From the NCBI GenBank assembly GCA_020633895.1, contig JACKCT010000003.1, positions 310,001-374,000 on the forward strand: 64,000 nt of DNA. The letters are read 5' to 3'. Every line of letters begins with the position of its first letter. Within the stretch, counting starts at the first letter, position 1. Made by a program: the position numbers and the translations under genes. Positions 41,698 to 50,442 of this stretch are shown here, in pieces. The DNA is from Deltaproteobacteria bacterium (lineage in GTDB: Bacteria > Lernaellota > Lernaellaia > JACKCT01). The notes below the pieces were generated by a model. That model was not told the DNA's origin. It saw nothing but the letters and a program-made list of their open reading frames with translations, and made no database searches.

Positions 41698-42498
41698 ATG
41701 GCCGTCATTTCCATCTCCAATCAAAAGGGCGGCGTCGGCAAAACCACCACGGCGGTGAACCTGTCGGCCGGTCTGGCGCGCCACGGCAAGAAGATCCTCC
41801 TCGTCGATCTGGACCCCCAATGCAGCGCCACCCAGTCGGTGTATCGCCGCCTGGCCGAGGACGAACGGGGCGTGAACGAGGCGATGCTGGAGGAAACGCC
41901 CCTCTCCGAAATCATCATCAACACCTCGGTCGAAAATTTCGATCTGGCTCCCGCCGGCGAAAGCCTGGCGAACGCGGATCTGAACCTGGCCAGCCTGATG
42001 GGCCGCGAGCGCTACCTGGAAAACACGCTGTCCCACCCGGACCTTAAAGTTTACGACCACATCCTCATCGACACCGGCCCTTACCTCGGCCTGCTGACGA
42101 TCAACGCCTTCGTCGCCTCCGACTACCTGATCGTGCCGGTGAGCTGCGAATACCTGCCGCTGCTGGGCTTGAAGTTCCTGATGGAAACGGTGGGCAAGGT
42201 GAAGGCCAAGATCCAGCCGAATCTGACCATCCTCGGCTATCTGCTGACCATGTACGACAAGCGCGAGAAGATCACCTTCGAGGTGGAAAACACCCTCGTC
42301 GAAAAATACGGCGATCTCTTGTTTGACACGCGCATCCGGATTAATACGAAACATCGCCGCGCGCCCTCGGCCCAGGAGACGATCTTCGAGCACGAACGAT
42401 CCGCCTCGGGCAAAGGGACGCAGGATTACACGGCGCTCACCGAAGAGGTGCTCGCGCGCCTGGGGGAAGGACACGAGCATGGCCAACAAGACGGATAA
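41698..42498 (+). CDS. ParA/Soj-family ATPase
   Basis: A 266-residue ATPase with the deviant Walker A KGGVGKTTTAV (about residues 10-20), the switch segments LLVDLDPQCSATQS and ILIDTGPYLGLLTINA, and VPVSCEYLPLLGL. The C-terminal region (TKHRRAPSAQETIFEHERSA) is typical of Soj/ParA. No parB or parS lies near; instead it overlaps by 20 bases a gene for a Lys/Ala-rich membrane protein, so the pair may form a dedicated positioning system. It differs from the orphan ATPase at 5706 and is not a recent duplicate. Confidence 0.93.
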   Translation: MAVISISNQKGGVGKTTTAVNLSAGLARHGKKILLVDLDPQCSATQSVYRRLAEDERGVNEAMLEETPLSEIIINTSVENFDLAPAGESLANADLNLASLMGRERYLENTLSHPDLKVYDHILIDTGPYLGLLTINAFVASDYLIVPVSCEYLPLLGLKFLMETVGKVKAKIQPNLTILGYLLTMYDKREKITFEVENTLVEKYGDLLFDTRIRINTKHRRAPSAQETIFEHERSASGKGTQDYTALTEEVLARLGEGHEHGQQDG

Positions 42499-43264
42499 AA
42501 AATTCGACTCCATCTTCGAGCCCACGTCGGACGAGAAAAAGGCCGATAAGAGCGCCGAGACCAAGCCGAAGAAAGCGCCGGCCAAGCGTGTCTCCAAAAA
42601 GGACGACTCGGCGCGCTCCAAGGATATCCCCGCCCCCAAGGCGGCCGCCAAGACCGTCGAGCCGGGCACGGGAACGGGCGCCGATCGCAAGCACGCCCAC
42701 ACCACCGACGAAGCCGTCGCCAAGCGGCAGGCCGCCGCGGCCTCCAAGGCGGCCGTGGCCGAAGCCAAGTCGGGCGAGTTCGAGCCGGTGGACATCAACC
42801 GGATGCAGGTCCTGGGCGACATCCTCCAGACGCACTACCAGGAAGCCCTGTACCGCAAGGGCAAGGAAGACCGCCTGCTCACCCTCGGCCTGACGCTGAT
42901 TACGGCCGTCGCCCTGTCGGCGTTCCTGATCCGCGCATTCCTGACCGTGGACCCGGGCGGCTGGCTCTACTCCCTCGTCTTCCGAACGGCCTTCGCCGTC
43001 GTCATCGCCCTGACGGGATTCGCGGTCGCCTCCATGGTGGAATTGAATCGCACGCGCCTGCAGGACGTGTTCGCCATGATCGTCAAGGTGCACGAGAGCC
43101 TGCGTCTGTTCGATGACAACGTGTACAACAAGGGCGGGGGGTCCTACCTGCCCAACACGTACAAATTCGTCGGCAGCTTCAACGACGACGAATCCAACTA
43201 CGCCATCATCACCCTCAAGCTCGGCTCGGTCATCGGCGCGCTGGCGGTGTTTATTTTGGTGTAA
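42479..43264 (+). CDS. Membrane protein with long Lys/Ala/Pro-rich N-terminus, partner of ParA
   Basis: A 261-residue protein without a recognised family. Residues 1-95 are positively charged low-complexity sequence (KPKKAPAKRVSKKDD), likely cytoplasmic and able to bind nucleic acid or an ATPase. Three hydrophobic segments follow (LTLGLTLITAVALSAFLI, SLVFRTAFAVVIALTGFAVASM, LKLGSVIGALAVFILV). ATG 42479 lies inside the parA-like gene, with GGGGGAAGG upstream, so translation is coupled. A basic tail facing a ParA-type ATPase recalls ParB or cargo adaptor tails that stimulate ATP hydrolysis; this is inference. Confidence 0.7.
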   Translation: MANKTDKKFDSIFEPTSDEKKADKSAETKPKKAPAKRVSKKDDSARSKDIPAPKAAAKTVEPGTGTGADRKHAHTTDEAVAKRQAAAASKAAVAEAKSGEFEPVDINRMQVLGDILQTHYQEALYRKGKEDRLLTLGLTLITAVALSAFLIRAFLTVDPGGWLYSLVFRTAFAVVIALTGFAVASMVELNRTRLQDVFAMIVKVHESLRLFDDNVYNKGGGSYLPNTYKFVGSFNDDESNYAIITLKLGSVIGALAVFILV

Positions 43265-43296
43265 AGCGTTCGGGTATTCGACAAGCCCCCTCCCCA

Positions 43297-43319
43297 ATTG
43301 TGTCCGCCTTTGACACAAT
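43297..43319 (+). promoter_or_regulatory. Inverted repeat over the ribosome-binding region of the HExxH protein gene
   Basis: ATTGTGTC (43297-43304) and GACACAAT (43312-43319) are perfect 8-base arms with a 7-base loop, ending 6 bases before the ATG. It may be an operator or an mRNA hairpin that limits initiation. No ribosome site is otherwise visible. Confidence 0.5.
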
Positions 43320-43325
43320 AGCCCG

Positions 43326-45704
43326 ATGCAAAAACGCCCTCGCCGCGTGAATCGTCCGATCGTTGTCGCCGCCGCCGTGCTGGGCGTCGGGACCGTCGCG
43401 CAGTGCCTCGTCGGATTGTTCGGCATTCCCGGCTACGAAGCGGCGCAGATCCAGGCGTTCTATTTCGCGCTGGTCGCCGGGCCGCTGGCCATCGCCCTGA
43501 CCAATCGCCGGGCAAAAGACGGCGTCGCCTTGCCCGTCCCCGCGCAATTCGGATCGAGCCTCACCGCCGCGTTGACGCTGCTGGCCATAGCCACGGCCAT
43601 GCTCCTTGTCTCCGGCTTCGTCCGTCGCGCGTGCGAGATCCCCACGAATCTGTTGTGGACGCTCTGGCTGCCGGCCGTCTCGACGATCCTCGCCGTCGCG
43701 TGGGCGACGTTCCTGCGCACCCTTCTCGGCTCCACGCGTTGGACCTACGCCGCCTATGCCATCCTCGTCGCGGGCAACGTCTTCCACGAACTATGGATCG
43801 TATGGTCGCGGCCGGTCGTCTTCGCCTACAACGCCCTGCTCGGCTACTTCCCCGGCCCCGTCTACGACGATGTGGTAAGCGTGACGACGCCGCTGATCGC
43901 CTCGCGCGGGTTTGCGTTGTCGCTGGCGGTGGTGCTGGTGGCGGCGGCGTCCCTTTGGCAGCGATGGCGCGACCCGTCGCGGGGCGCCGCCCATCCGCTC
44001 ACGATGCCCGCGGCCGCCCTCGCCTCCGTTGTATGCGTTGCTCTGGCGATCGGCGCGGAGGATATCGGCACCGAGGCGTCCCGCGCGCGGATCCAACACG
44101 AACTCGGCGGCAAGGTCGTCGGCCCTCATGTGACGATGTACTACCCGGAGGACCTGACCGACGCGGAAGTGCGACGCCAATTGATCGACTTGGAGTTTCG
44201 CTTCGAGCAGCAGTCGAAGTTTTTGGGGATCGCCGACGCGCCGCGCGTGACCGCCTACTACTATCGCGACGCGGACGAAAAGAAGCGCCTGATGGGCGCG
44301 GGCGACACGCAGATGGCCGACTGCTCGAACCGCGAGATGCACATGAACATCGAGATCCCGCCGCCTCACGAGGTGCTCAAGCACGAGATCATCCATGTCC
44401 TCGCCGGGCCGTGGGGCATTGAGTCGCTGGGCTTCTCCCGCGTGGTGGGCATGACCGAGGGCCTGGCCGTCGCCGCCGAGGGCTGGCGCGACGACTACAC
44501 CATCCCCCAGTGGGCGGCGGCGATGAAGCGCGTCGGGCGCCTGCCGAGTATCGCGAAAATCGCCGGGCCGCTGGGTTTTTGGCGACTGTCGGGCTCGCGC
44601 AGTTACCTGGCGTGGGGCGGGTTCGTGACGTGGCTGGTCGAGAACTTCGGCATGGAGAAGGTCAAGCAGGTCTACGGCGACGGCGATTTCGAGGCGGCGT
44701 TCGGCGCGACGTTGCCCGCGCTGGCGCGACAATGGGAGACGTATCTGGACACGGTTCCGACGCCGGATGATCTGCTGCGCACGGCGGCGTACAAATTTTT
44801 CCGCCCGTCGTTGTTCGAAGGGCGATGCGCGCGCGTCGTGGGGCGGCTGCGGGCCGAGGGTTTCGAAGCGGCGGCCAAGGGCCGATATCGCCGGGCGACC
44901 GAGGATTTCGCCAAGGCGTACGATTATTCGGGCGGCGATCCGCGTTATCTGCGCTACCAAATGTCAACGCTGGTCGCCTCCCGCGAGTATGACGAAGCGT
45001 GGCAAATCGCGCAGCAGGTGCTGGACGCCGAGGGTGCGGACCTGATCACATCCCCCCCTCCCGGCCAATTGGCGACGGGCGATCTCTACGCCGCCACGCA
45101 AGCCCTCGACACGCAGGCGGACATCGCCTGGTTGCGCGGCGACGATGCGAAGGCGCGGGCGCTCTACACCATTATCCGCGATCGCGGCGTCAGCGACGGG
45201 CTGCGTCGCAAGGCGGCGATCATTGTCGCGGCCATCGACGACCCGAGAGTGATCGAGCCGCGCGTGCGCTCCCTGGCGCTGGACCTGGCGGGATATCTGC
45301 GTCCGATCTGGGTCGATCCCGACGCCCGTCGCCTGGACCAGCTCTACCTCGCCGGGGCCGCCGACGACCTGCCCGACAACCCGATCCCCGACTACATCAT
45401 CGGCCGTGAGCTGGAGGACCGAGGCGCGTATGACCTAGCGACGACGTACCTGCGCCGGGCGCTGTATATGGACGACGGGGGCCGGGGGCTGCCGGATCCG
45501 GCCGTGGCGACGGCGGCATGGTTTTCGTTGGGCCAATCGTTGTATAACAGCGGGGCCTACGCCAAGGCCGAACTGCATTTTCGCGCTCCGGCGCCGGTGC
45601 TGCTGAGCGTGGGCCACCGCCAACTGGCCGCCGAATGGGCCGAGCGCGCCGCTTTCGCCCGCAACTTTGAAATGCCCTCGATGCCTCGCGAGACCGCCGA
45701 ATGA
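43326..45704 (+). CDS. Membrane protein with extracytoplasmic HExxH metallopeptidase-like domain and TPR region
   Basis: A 792-residue protein. Residues 1-250 contain about seven membrane helices. A soluble domain follows with HEIIHVLAG (zinc site, about residues 353-357) and, about 20 residues on, TEGLAVAAEGW, whose Glu can be the third ligand, as in gluzincin (peptidase MA) enzymes. The segment SYLAWGGFVTWLVENFG and LARQWETYL fit the same fold. Residues about 480-792 look like tetratricopeptide repeats (GDLYAATQALDTQADIAWLRGD). It overlaps the TPR lipoprotein gene (ATGA), so the two likely act together at the cell envelope. Substrate unknown. Confidence 0.72.
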   Translation: MQKRPRRVNRPIVVAAAVLGVGTVAQCLVGLFGIPGYEAAQIQAFYFALVAGPLAIALTNRRAKDGVALPVPAQFGSSLTAALTLLAIATAMLLVSGFVRRACEIPTNLLWTLWLPAVSTILAVAWATFLRTLLGSTRWTYAAYAILVAGNVFHELWIVWSRPVVFAYNALLGYFPGPVYDDVVSVTTPLIASRGFALSLAVVLVAAASLWQRWRDPSRGAAHPLTMPAAALASVVCVALAIGAEDIGTEASRARIQHELGGKVVGPHVTMYYPEDLTDAEVRRQLIDLEFRFEQQSKFLGIADAPRVTAYYYRDADEKKRLMGAGDTQMADCSNREMHMNIEIPPPHEVLKHEIIHVLAGPWGIESLGFSRVVGMTEGLAVAAEGWRDDYTIPQWAAAMKRVGRLPSIAKIAGPLGFWRLSGSRSYLAWGGFVTWLVENFGMEKVKQVYGDGDFEAAFGATLPALARQWETYLDTVPTPDDLLRTAAYKFFRPSLFEGRCARVVGRLRAEGFEAAAKGRYRRATEDFAKAYDYSGGDPRYLRYQMSTLVASREYDEAWQIAQQVLDAEGADLITSPPPGQLATGDLYAATQALDTQADIAWLRGDDAKARALYTIIRDRGVSDGLRRKAAIIVAAIDDPRVIEPRVRSLALDLAGYLRPIWVDPDARRLDQLYLAGAADDLPDNPIPDYIIGRELEDRGAYDLATTYLRRALYMDDGGRGLPDPAVATAAWFSLGQSLYNSGAYAKAELHFRAPAPVLLSVGHRQLAAEWAERAAFARNFEMPSMPRETAE

Positions 45705-47197
45705 CCCGCTACCTTTCGATCTCCGCCGCCCTGATCGCCGCCATGCTCGCGTTGGCGGCGTGCGACCGCGCCTCGACGGCGACCTCCGATCCGGGCGACA
45801 TTCTGGAGCGACGGGCGACGGGTTTGCCCGCCGTGCATGACTTTCGCCCGTGGGAGCGCGGGCCGGACGTGGCCGACGGGGTGCGTCGCGTGTTGACGGT
45901 CGACCCCGCGCCCTGCGACGATCTCAAAGCCCTCGCCACCACCGACGTCCCCGCCCTGCTGCGCCTGGCCGCCGAGATCCGCGCCCGCGAAGAAAAGTGC
46001 GAATCCGGCGCCATCGATGCCCCCGAGCGGCCGATTCTGTTCTCGTCGGCCGACGGCACCGCGCCGCGTCTGGCGGTCGACCTGTCGGATGTGTCGCTGG
46101 CCCTGTTCAACCCGATGCACCCGGAAATCCTTGCTACACCTAAAGACCAAACGAGCGTCACCGGCGGATTCGGCGCCATCGAAAAAATCGACGACCTGTC
46201 CGACTCGGACTCCGCCGCTCTCTCCGAGGAAGGCGCCGTCGCCGCGCGTCTGGTCGGCCCCGAGGGCTACGACCTGGTCATCTTCCCCGACGGATTCCTC
46301 GCCGGACGCGACGCCCCGAAAGGCGGCCCTTGGCGTTTGGCGACGGGACAATTCGCCGAACCGGCGCGCCTGCTTTTCGCCAAGTCCATGTTGCGTCGCG
46401 CCGACGAACTCGGCCCGTTGGCGGCCATCCTGGCCATCGACAGCGGCCAGGGCGGCGAAGCGTTGGAGTGGCTCGAAAAATTCACCGACACCGGAGCCGC
46501 CGATTCCGCCGAAGGACGACGGATGCGGGCCCGCGCCTTGATGGTGCGTCATGAGATGTTGTGGCACGGCGAGCGCGCGCAATCGGTGAAACTGCTGCGC
46601 CGCCTGGTCCTGACGTATCCCGAGGACAAGTACGTGCGCGCCATCGGGTTTTATCGGCTGATCTGGTACTACGCTCAGACCTATAGTTGGCAGGATTATT
46701 ACGACATCTACCAAAAGGTCGGCGACAAGGTGATCCCCCACCCGTCCGCCGCTCAGACCGAGCGCCTGGCGATGATCAAGGATGTTTTGAAAGCCGAAGC
46801 GGACCGCAAGCGCGGTATGGTGTTGAGCGCGGATCGGCTGCGTCAGGTGACGGAATCCTACGACGAATTGGGCGATTTCGACTCGGCGTTGCGCCTGTTC
46901 GCCGACGCCATCGACAGAGCGGAGAAGGGATCGGAAGAATATTGGTCGATGCAGTTGGCCCGGGCGCGGCTGCTGATCAAAACCGGCGCGTACGACGAGG
47001 CCGAGGCGCTGCTCAAGGACATGGTCGACGACGGCGAGAGCATTCTGGTGCGTAGCGGGCGCGTCTATCGGGTCTACGGCGATCTCTACAAGGCCCAGGC
47101 CCTGGACGACAAGCTCCTGTGGGCGGAGCAGCAATACAAAAAAGCCTTCGAAACCTTCCGTCCCCGCGAGGGCGAAAAGCTGCCGCCGCCCTTCTGA
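45701..47197 (+). CDS. TPR-type lipoprotein
   Basis: A 498-residue lipoprotein. The signal LIAAMLALAAC carries a lipobox with Cys20 as the acylation site. The N-terminal third is unrecognised. From about residue 220 the sequence is helical with TPR-like spacing (AQSVKLLRRLVLTYPEDKYV, ARLLIKTGAYDEAEALLKDM, GDLYKAQALDDKLLWAEQQYKKAFETF in separate parts). The ATG overlaps the stop of the membrane HExxH protein, so they are probably partners. The residue after the Cys is Asp, which in E. coli keeps lipoproteins in the inner membrane; whether this rule applies here is uncertain. Confidence 0.75.
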   Translation: MTRYLSISAALIAAMLALAACDRASTATSDPGDILERRATGLPAVHDFRPWERGPDVADGVRRVLTVDPAPCDDLKALATTDVPALLRLAAEIRAREEKCESGAIDAPERPILFSSADGTAPRLAVDLSDVSLALFNPMHPEILATPKDQTSVTGGFGAIEKIDDLSDSDSAALSEEGAVAARLVGPEGYDLVIFPDGFLAGRDAPKGGPWRLATGQFAEPARLLFAKSMLRRADELGPLAAILAIDSGQGGEALEWLEKFTDTGAADSAEGRRMRARALMVRHEMLWHGERAQSVKLLRRLVLTYPEDKYVRAIGFYRLIWYYAQTYSWQDYYDIYQKVGDKVIPHPSAAQTERLAMIKDVLKAEADRKRGMVLSADRLRQVTESYDELGDFDSALRLFADAIDRAEKGSEEYWSMQLARARLLIKTGAYDEAEALLKDMVDDGESILVRSGRVYRVYGDLYKAQALDDKLLWAEQQYKKAFETFRPREGEKLPPPF

Positions 47198-47280
47198 TCG
47201 AACCTCGATAGCCCTCGTCACCCGCGACCGTGACCGAACTCACCGGACCGTAAGCCACGCTTTGTATCCGCGCCTTTGCG

Positions 47281-47310
47281 TTGACACCCCGAGGCGCGCC
47301 AAAGTAGTTT
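47281..47310 (+). promoter_or_regulatory. Sigma-70-like promoter giving a leaderless or near-leaderless transcript
   Basis: A perfect TTGACA (47281-47286) and TAGTTT (47305-47310) or GTAGTT (47304-47309) lie so near the ATG at 47318 that transcription would begin at or within a base or two of the start codon. Confidence 0.5.
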
Positions 47311-47317
47311 CGACGGC

Positions 47318-48793
47318 ATGTCCAAGGTGCTCCTCTTTTATCCCCGCACGGGCTGGGATGTTAAAAACGTCAGTGTTGTCCTGCCCTTGAGCGTGATGCT
47401 GCTGGGTCGGCCCCTGCGTCGCGCGGGGTATAAGCCGATCATCATCGACCAGCGCATCGACCATCACTGGAAACGCACCCTTCAGGAGCATCTGCGCGAC
47501 GGCGACGTGGCCGCGGTGGGCGTCTCGGCCATGACCGGCTTCCAGATCAAGGGCGGCCTGGAGGCGTCCAAATTGGTGCGCCATGTCGCGCCGGACGTGC
47601 CCATCGTCTGGGGCGGGGTGCATCCCTCGCTGTTGCCGATGGAGACAATCGCCGACCCGGCGGTGGACTACGTGGTCTGGGGCGAAGGCGAGGAGTCGCT
47701 GATCGAATTGCTCGACGCGCTCAAGGACACCCGCGATCCGGTCGGCATCCCCGGCGTGAGCTACATGAACCGCCACGGCGAGCCGGTGCACGGCGGGGCG
47801 CGACCGTTTCTGAAAGATCTGTCGGACGTCCTGATCCCCGACTACGATCTGGTCGACGTGGCGGATTACATCACCACGCAGACCCTGGGTGAGCGGGATC
47901 TGGCGATCATGACCAGCCGGGGCTGTCCCAGCCGATGCAGCTTTTGTTACAACGTGGCGTACGCCAACCGGCGCTGGCGCTCTCAGCCGGCCGAGGCCGT
48001 CGTCGATCACATCGAGCTGATCACCAAGCAGTTCGGCATCGACGCGATCCTGGTCAAGGACGACAACTTCTTCGTGAGCAAAAAACGCGTCGCGGCCATC
48101 GCCGAGGAACTCAACCGGCGCAACGTCAAGGTGATCGTCCGAGCCGAGTGCCGGGCCGACTACGTCTCACGCAGCTACGACCACGACTTCCTCACGCACC
48201 TCTACGACACGGGATTTCAGGAAATGACCGTCGGCGCCGAGTCGGGCACCGAGATCGGCCTGGACATCCTGGCCAAGGATATCAGCGTGGAAAATATCCG
48301 GGAGGCCAACCGCCGCCTGGGGGCCGCGAGGATCGCGACGAAGTTCACCTTCATGTCCGGCTTCCCCGGCGAGACGTGGGAATCCATCCAGGCGACGCTC
48401 AAGCTCATGCTCGACCTGGTCAAGGAGAACCCCTACGCCCGGGCCACGCCGCTGCATCTCTACGCGCCCTACCCCGGCACGCCCCTCTATGACCAAGCTG
48501 TGCGCCACGGCTGGACGCCGCCGGAAACGCTGGCCGGCTGGGCGGCGGTGGACTTCCACGAAATCGACATGCCGTGGATCGAACCCCATCTGCAAAAAAT
48601 GCTCGAACGCATGAGCGTGTCCACTTACTTCCTCGACGGACGCACCATGCCCGAATATTTCGCCGCCTCGCCGATGATGAGCCTGGCCTCGCGGGTCTAC
48701 GGCTCGGTCGTCCGTTGGCGCGCGCGCAACAACTATTTCCGCATGATGCCCGAGCTGTGGCTCATGGAGCAGTACCGCAAGGTCTACGCGTAA
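47318..48793 (+). CDS. B12-binding domain radical SAM enzyme
   Basis: A 491-residue protein with an N-terminal cobalamin-binding fold (about residues 1-140, with VGVSAMTGFQIKGGLEA and VWGGVHPSLLP) and a radical SAM domain. The cluster-binding Cys3 motif is SRGCPSRCSFCYN (about residues 200-212), followed by a barrel with KDDNFFVSKKR, VGAESGTEIGLDILAKD and FMSGFPGETWESI. The cobalamin loop lacks an obvious DxHxxG, as in many members. Related enzymes (BchE, HpnP, P-methylases) methylate or rearrange lipids and natural products. The substrate is unknown. ATG 47318 fits the family N-terminus KVLLFYP. Confidence 0.92.
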   Translation: MSKVLLFYPRTGWDVKNVSVVLPLSVMLLGRPLRRAGYKPIIIDQRIDHHWKRTLQEHLRDGDVAAVGVSAMTGFQIKGGLEASKLVRHVAPDVPIVWGGVHPSLLPMETIADPAVDYVVWGEGEESLIELLDALKDTRDPVGIPGVSYMNRHGEPVHGGARPFLKDLSDVLIPDYDLVDVADYITTQTLGERDLAIMTSRGCPSRCSFCYNVAYANRRWRSQPAEAVVDHIELITKQFGIDAILVKDDNFFVSKKRVAAIAEELNRRNVKVIVRAECRADYVSRSYDHDFLTHLYDTGFQEMTVGAESGTEIGLDILAKDISVENIREANRRLGAARIATKFTFMSGFPGETWESIQATLKLMLDLVKENPYARATPLHLYAPYPGTPLYDQAVRHGWTPPETLAGWAAVDFHEIDMPWIEPHLQKMLERMSVSTYFLDGRTMPEYFAASPMMSLASRVYGSVVRWRARNNYFRMMPELWLMEQYRKVYA

Positions 48794-48811
48794 GCGCCGA
48801 CGCCCCACGCC

Positions 48812-49342
48812 ATGCTCCGCCTCGCCGATTTCTCCCTGTCCCACGAAACCGCCGTCACTGAACTGCTGACGCAGACTTATGTCGGCGAGGGCTATAGCTC
48901 GCCCCAAATCGTCAGCGCGTTTACCCCATCGGCGCTGCGCAACCGTGGCGAAGTGATCGTCGCCGAATCAGACGGTCGCGTGGTCGGCGTGGTGATTCTT
49001 GTCGACGGGGCCAATCCCGCCGCGAAGTTGTCGGCAGAAGGCGAATCGGAGATACATCTGCTGGCTGTTGAGAAATCGTCGCGCGGCGGTGGAACGGGAA
49101 CGGCGTTGGTGGCCGAAACGATTCGACGAGCGCAAGATCGCGGCGACCGGCGACTGCATCTGTATACGCAACCGTCGATGTCCGCCGCCAAGGCGGTTTA
49201 CGAACGTGCAGGTTTTTTGCGCGAGGCGCGTCGGGATTTCGAAATGGCGGGCAAGCCGTTCGAGGTGTATTCGCTCAGTCTCGCCCCCTCGGTGAATCGT
49301 CCGGCGCCGACGTCGTCTCTCCCCGAAGCGCCCACCAAATAA
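48812..49342 (+). CDS. GNAT-family N-acetyltransferase
   Basis: A 176-residue acetyltransferase using acetyl-CoA. The core strand/helix order is visible: VAESDGRVVGVVILVDG, then IHLLAVEKSSRGGGTGTALV (the acetyl-CoA pyrophosphate loop is RGGGTG, about residues 90-95), then AKAVYERAGFLREARRDFEM near the C-terminus. It lies 18 bases after the radical SAM gene and may be co-transcribed. Its last 68 bases overlap the 3' end of the convergent membrane-protein gene. The substrate cannot be told. Confidence 0.88.
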   Translation: MLRLADFSLSHETAVTELLTQTYVGEGYSSPQIVSAFTPSALRNRGEVIVAESDGRVVGVVILVDGANPAAKLSAEGESEIHLLAVEKSSRGGGTGTALVAETIRRAQDRGDRRLHLYTQPSMSAAKAVYERAGFLREARRDFEMAGKPFEVYSLSLAPSVNRPAPTSSLPEAPTK

Positions 49343-49781
49343 ACGCCCCCAGCACGGCCAGGGCGACGCAGACGAAGGCGTGATCGCTCGGGCGGACCCA
49401 CCGGCCGCGAGGATGGGCGATCATCTCCGGCGGATGCACCGGGAAGCCCTTGGGATCGTAGAGCGCGAAGAAGATTTCGTTTTCGAAGATCAGGGCGCAT
49501 CCGATGAGAATCGGGATCAACGCGACCAAGGCGATTTCCGCGCCGTCGGTGTTGAGCGGAAGCCGGTCCGCGCGGCCGAGGGCGCGACTCCCGGCGACGA
49601 GGCACGCCAGCGCGAGGATCGGCCAGACCAGGAAGCGGCACAGGGCCGTCGCCGCCTCGTGATGCAGCCGGAAGCTGTAGGCCGAATTGAACAGCGGGCT
49701 GAAACCCGCCACCGTCTTGGCGAAGGCGTAGATTGCTCCGATAAAAAGCGCGAACGCCAAAGCTCGACGCAGCGTCGCCAT
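49275..49781 (-). CDS. Small membrane protein of unknown function
   Basis: A 168-residue protein with four or five hydrophobic helices (ALAFALFIGAIYAFAKTV, FLVWPILALACLVAGSRAL, IALVALIPILIGCALIFEN, AFVCVALAVLGAFIWWAL). No family is recognised. ATG 49781 is 1 base after the stop of the 219-residue membrane-protein gene, so it is the last gene of a three-gene operon with the beta-propeller protein. Its 3' end overlaps the convergent GNAT gene by 68 bases; both frames look coding. Confidence 0.65.
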   Translation of the reverse strand: MATLRRALAFALFIGAIYAFAKTVAGFSPLFNSAYSFRLHHEAATALCRFLVWPILALACLVAGSRALGRADRLPLNTDGAEIALVALIPILIGCALIFENEIFFALYDPKGFPVHPPEMIAHPRGRWVRPSDHAFVCVALAVLGAFIWWALRGETTSAPDDSPRGRD

Positions 49782-49782
49782 T

Positions 49783-50442
49783 CTAGTCGCGCCCTTTCTT
49801 GATCAGCACGACGACCAACGCCCCCAGCGCCGTGGCGGCGACAAGGAGCGCCAGGCCCGTCGGGTCCGTGAGCGGCGTGTCCGTGCCTCGGGCGAAAAAT
49901 TCCAGCATCCCTTCCGGCGCGAGAACACTGCCGACCATCACCGTCCGCGCCAATTCCAGCACGGCGATGATCGCCAACAGCGCGGCCATGCGCCGCACGA
50001 GGGTAACGACGTCGTCGATGCGCAGGGCCCGGAACGCACGCGTGGGTAGCGGGCCGAAGACGAGTTGAAATCCGCCGACGACGAGCGTCAGAATCAGCCA
50101 TCCCATGAGGAACATCTGCATGGGAAAGGTGGTATGGAAGAGAAGGTTGCCGGGGGTTAGCGGCAACACGCCGAACAGAAACATCACTTCGCCCATGGCC
50201 AGGCCCAAGGCGTAAAAGAAACACACGAACGCGACGAACAACAGGAACCACGCCGCCAGCACGCCCATGAGGGTCGCCAACGACAGGGGCAACATCAGCA
50301 GCCAACCGGCGGCGCCGACTTCACCGTCGAGGACTTCCTTCAAAGGCGCCGAGCGGCTGCGGCGATTCCATAACGCGCGGGCGACAAACAGCGCCATCAG
50401 AGCCGCCGTCGCCAACGCGGCAAATTTCAGCACACCGATCAC
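49783..50442 (-). CDS. Membrane protein of unknown function (219 residues)
   Basis: It has about six hydrophobic helices (LKFAALATAALMALFVARALW, WLLMLPLSLATLMGVLAAW, FLLFVAFVCFFYALGLAM, MFLMGWLILTLVVGGFQLVFG, AALLAIIAVLELARTV, GLALLVAATALGALVVVLI). There is no recognised family. I start at GTG 50442, which overlaps the upstream stop (GTGA) and has GGAGGG 7 bases before it; the longer open frame lies inside the propeller gene. It is the middle gene of the propeller/membrane trio. Confidence 0.7.
   Translation of the reverse strand: MIGVLKFAALATAALMALFVARALWNRRSRSAPLKEVLDGEVGAAGWLLMLPLSLATLMGVLAAWFLLFVAFVCFFYALGLAMGEVMFLFGVLPLTPGNLLFHTTFPMQMFLMGWLILTLVVGGFQLVFGPLPTRAFRALRIDDVVTLVRRMAALLAIIAVLELARTVMVGSVLAPEGMLEFFARGTDTPLTDPTGLALLVAATALGALVVVLIKKGRD

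Noticed and set aside
41698-43264. A plasmid- or chromosome-type parABS locus
   Set aside because: No parB-like helix-turn-helix protein and no parS-like palindrome (TGTTTCACGTGAAACA type) is present nearby.
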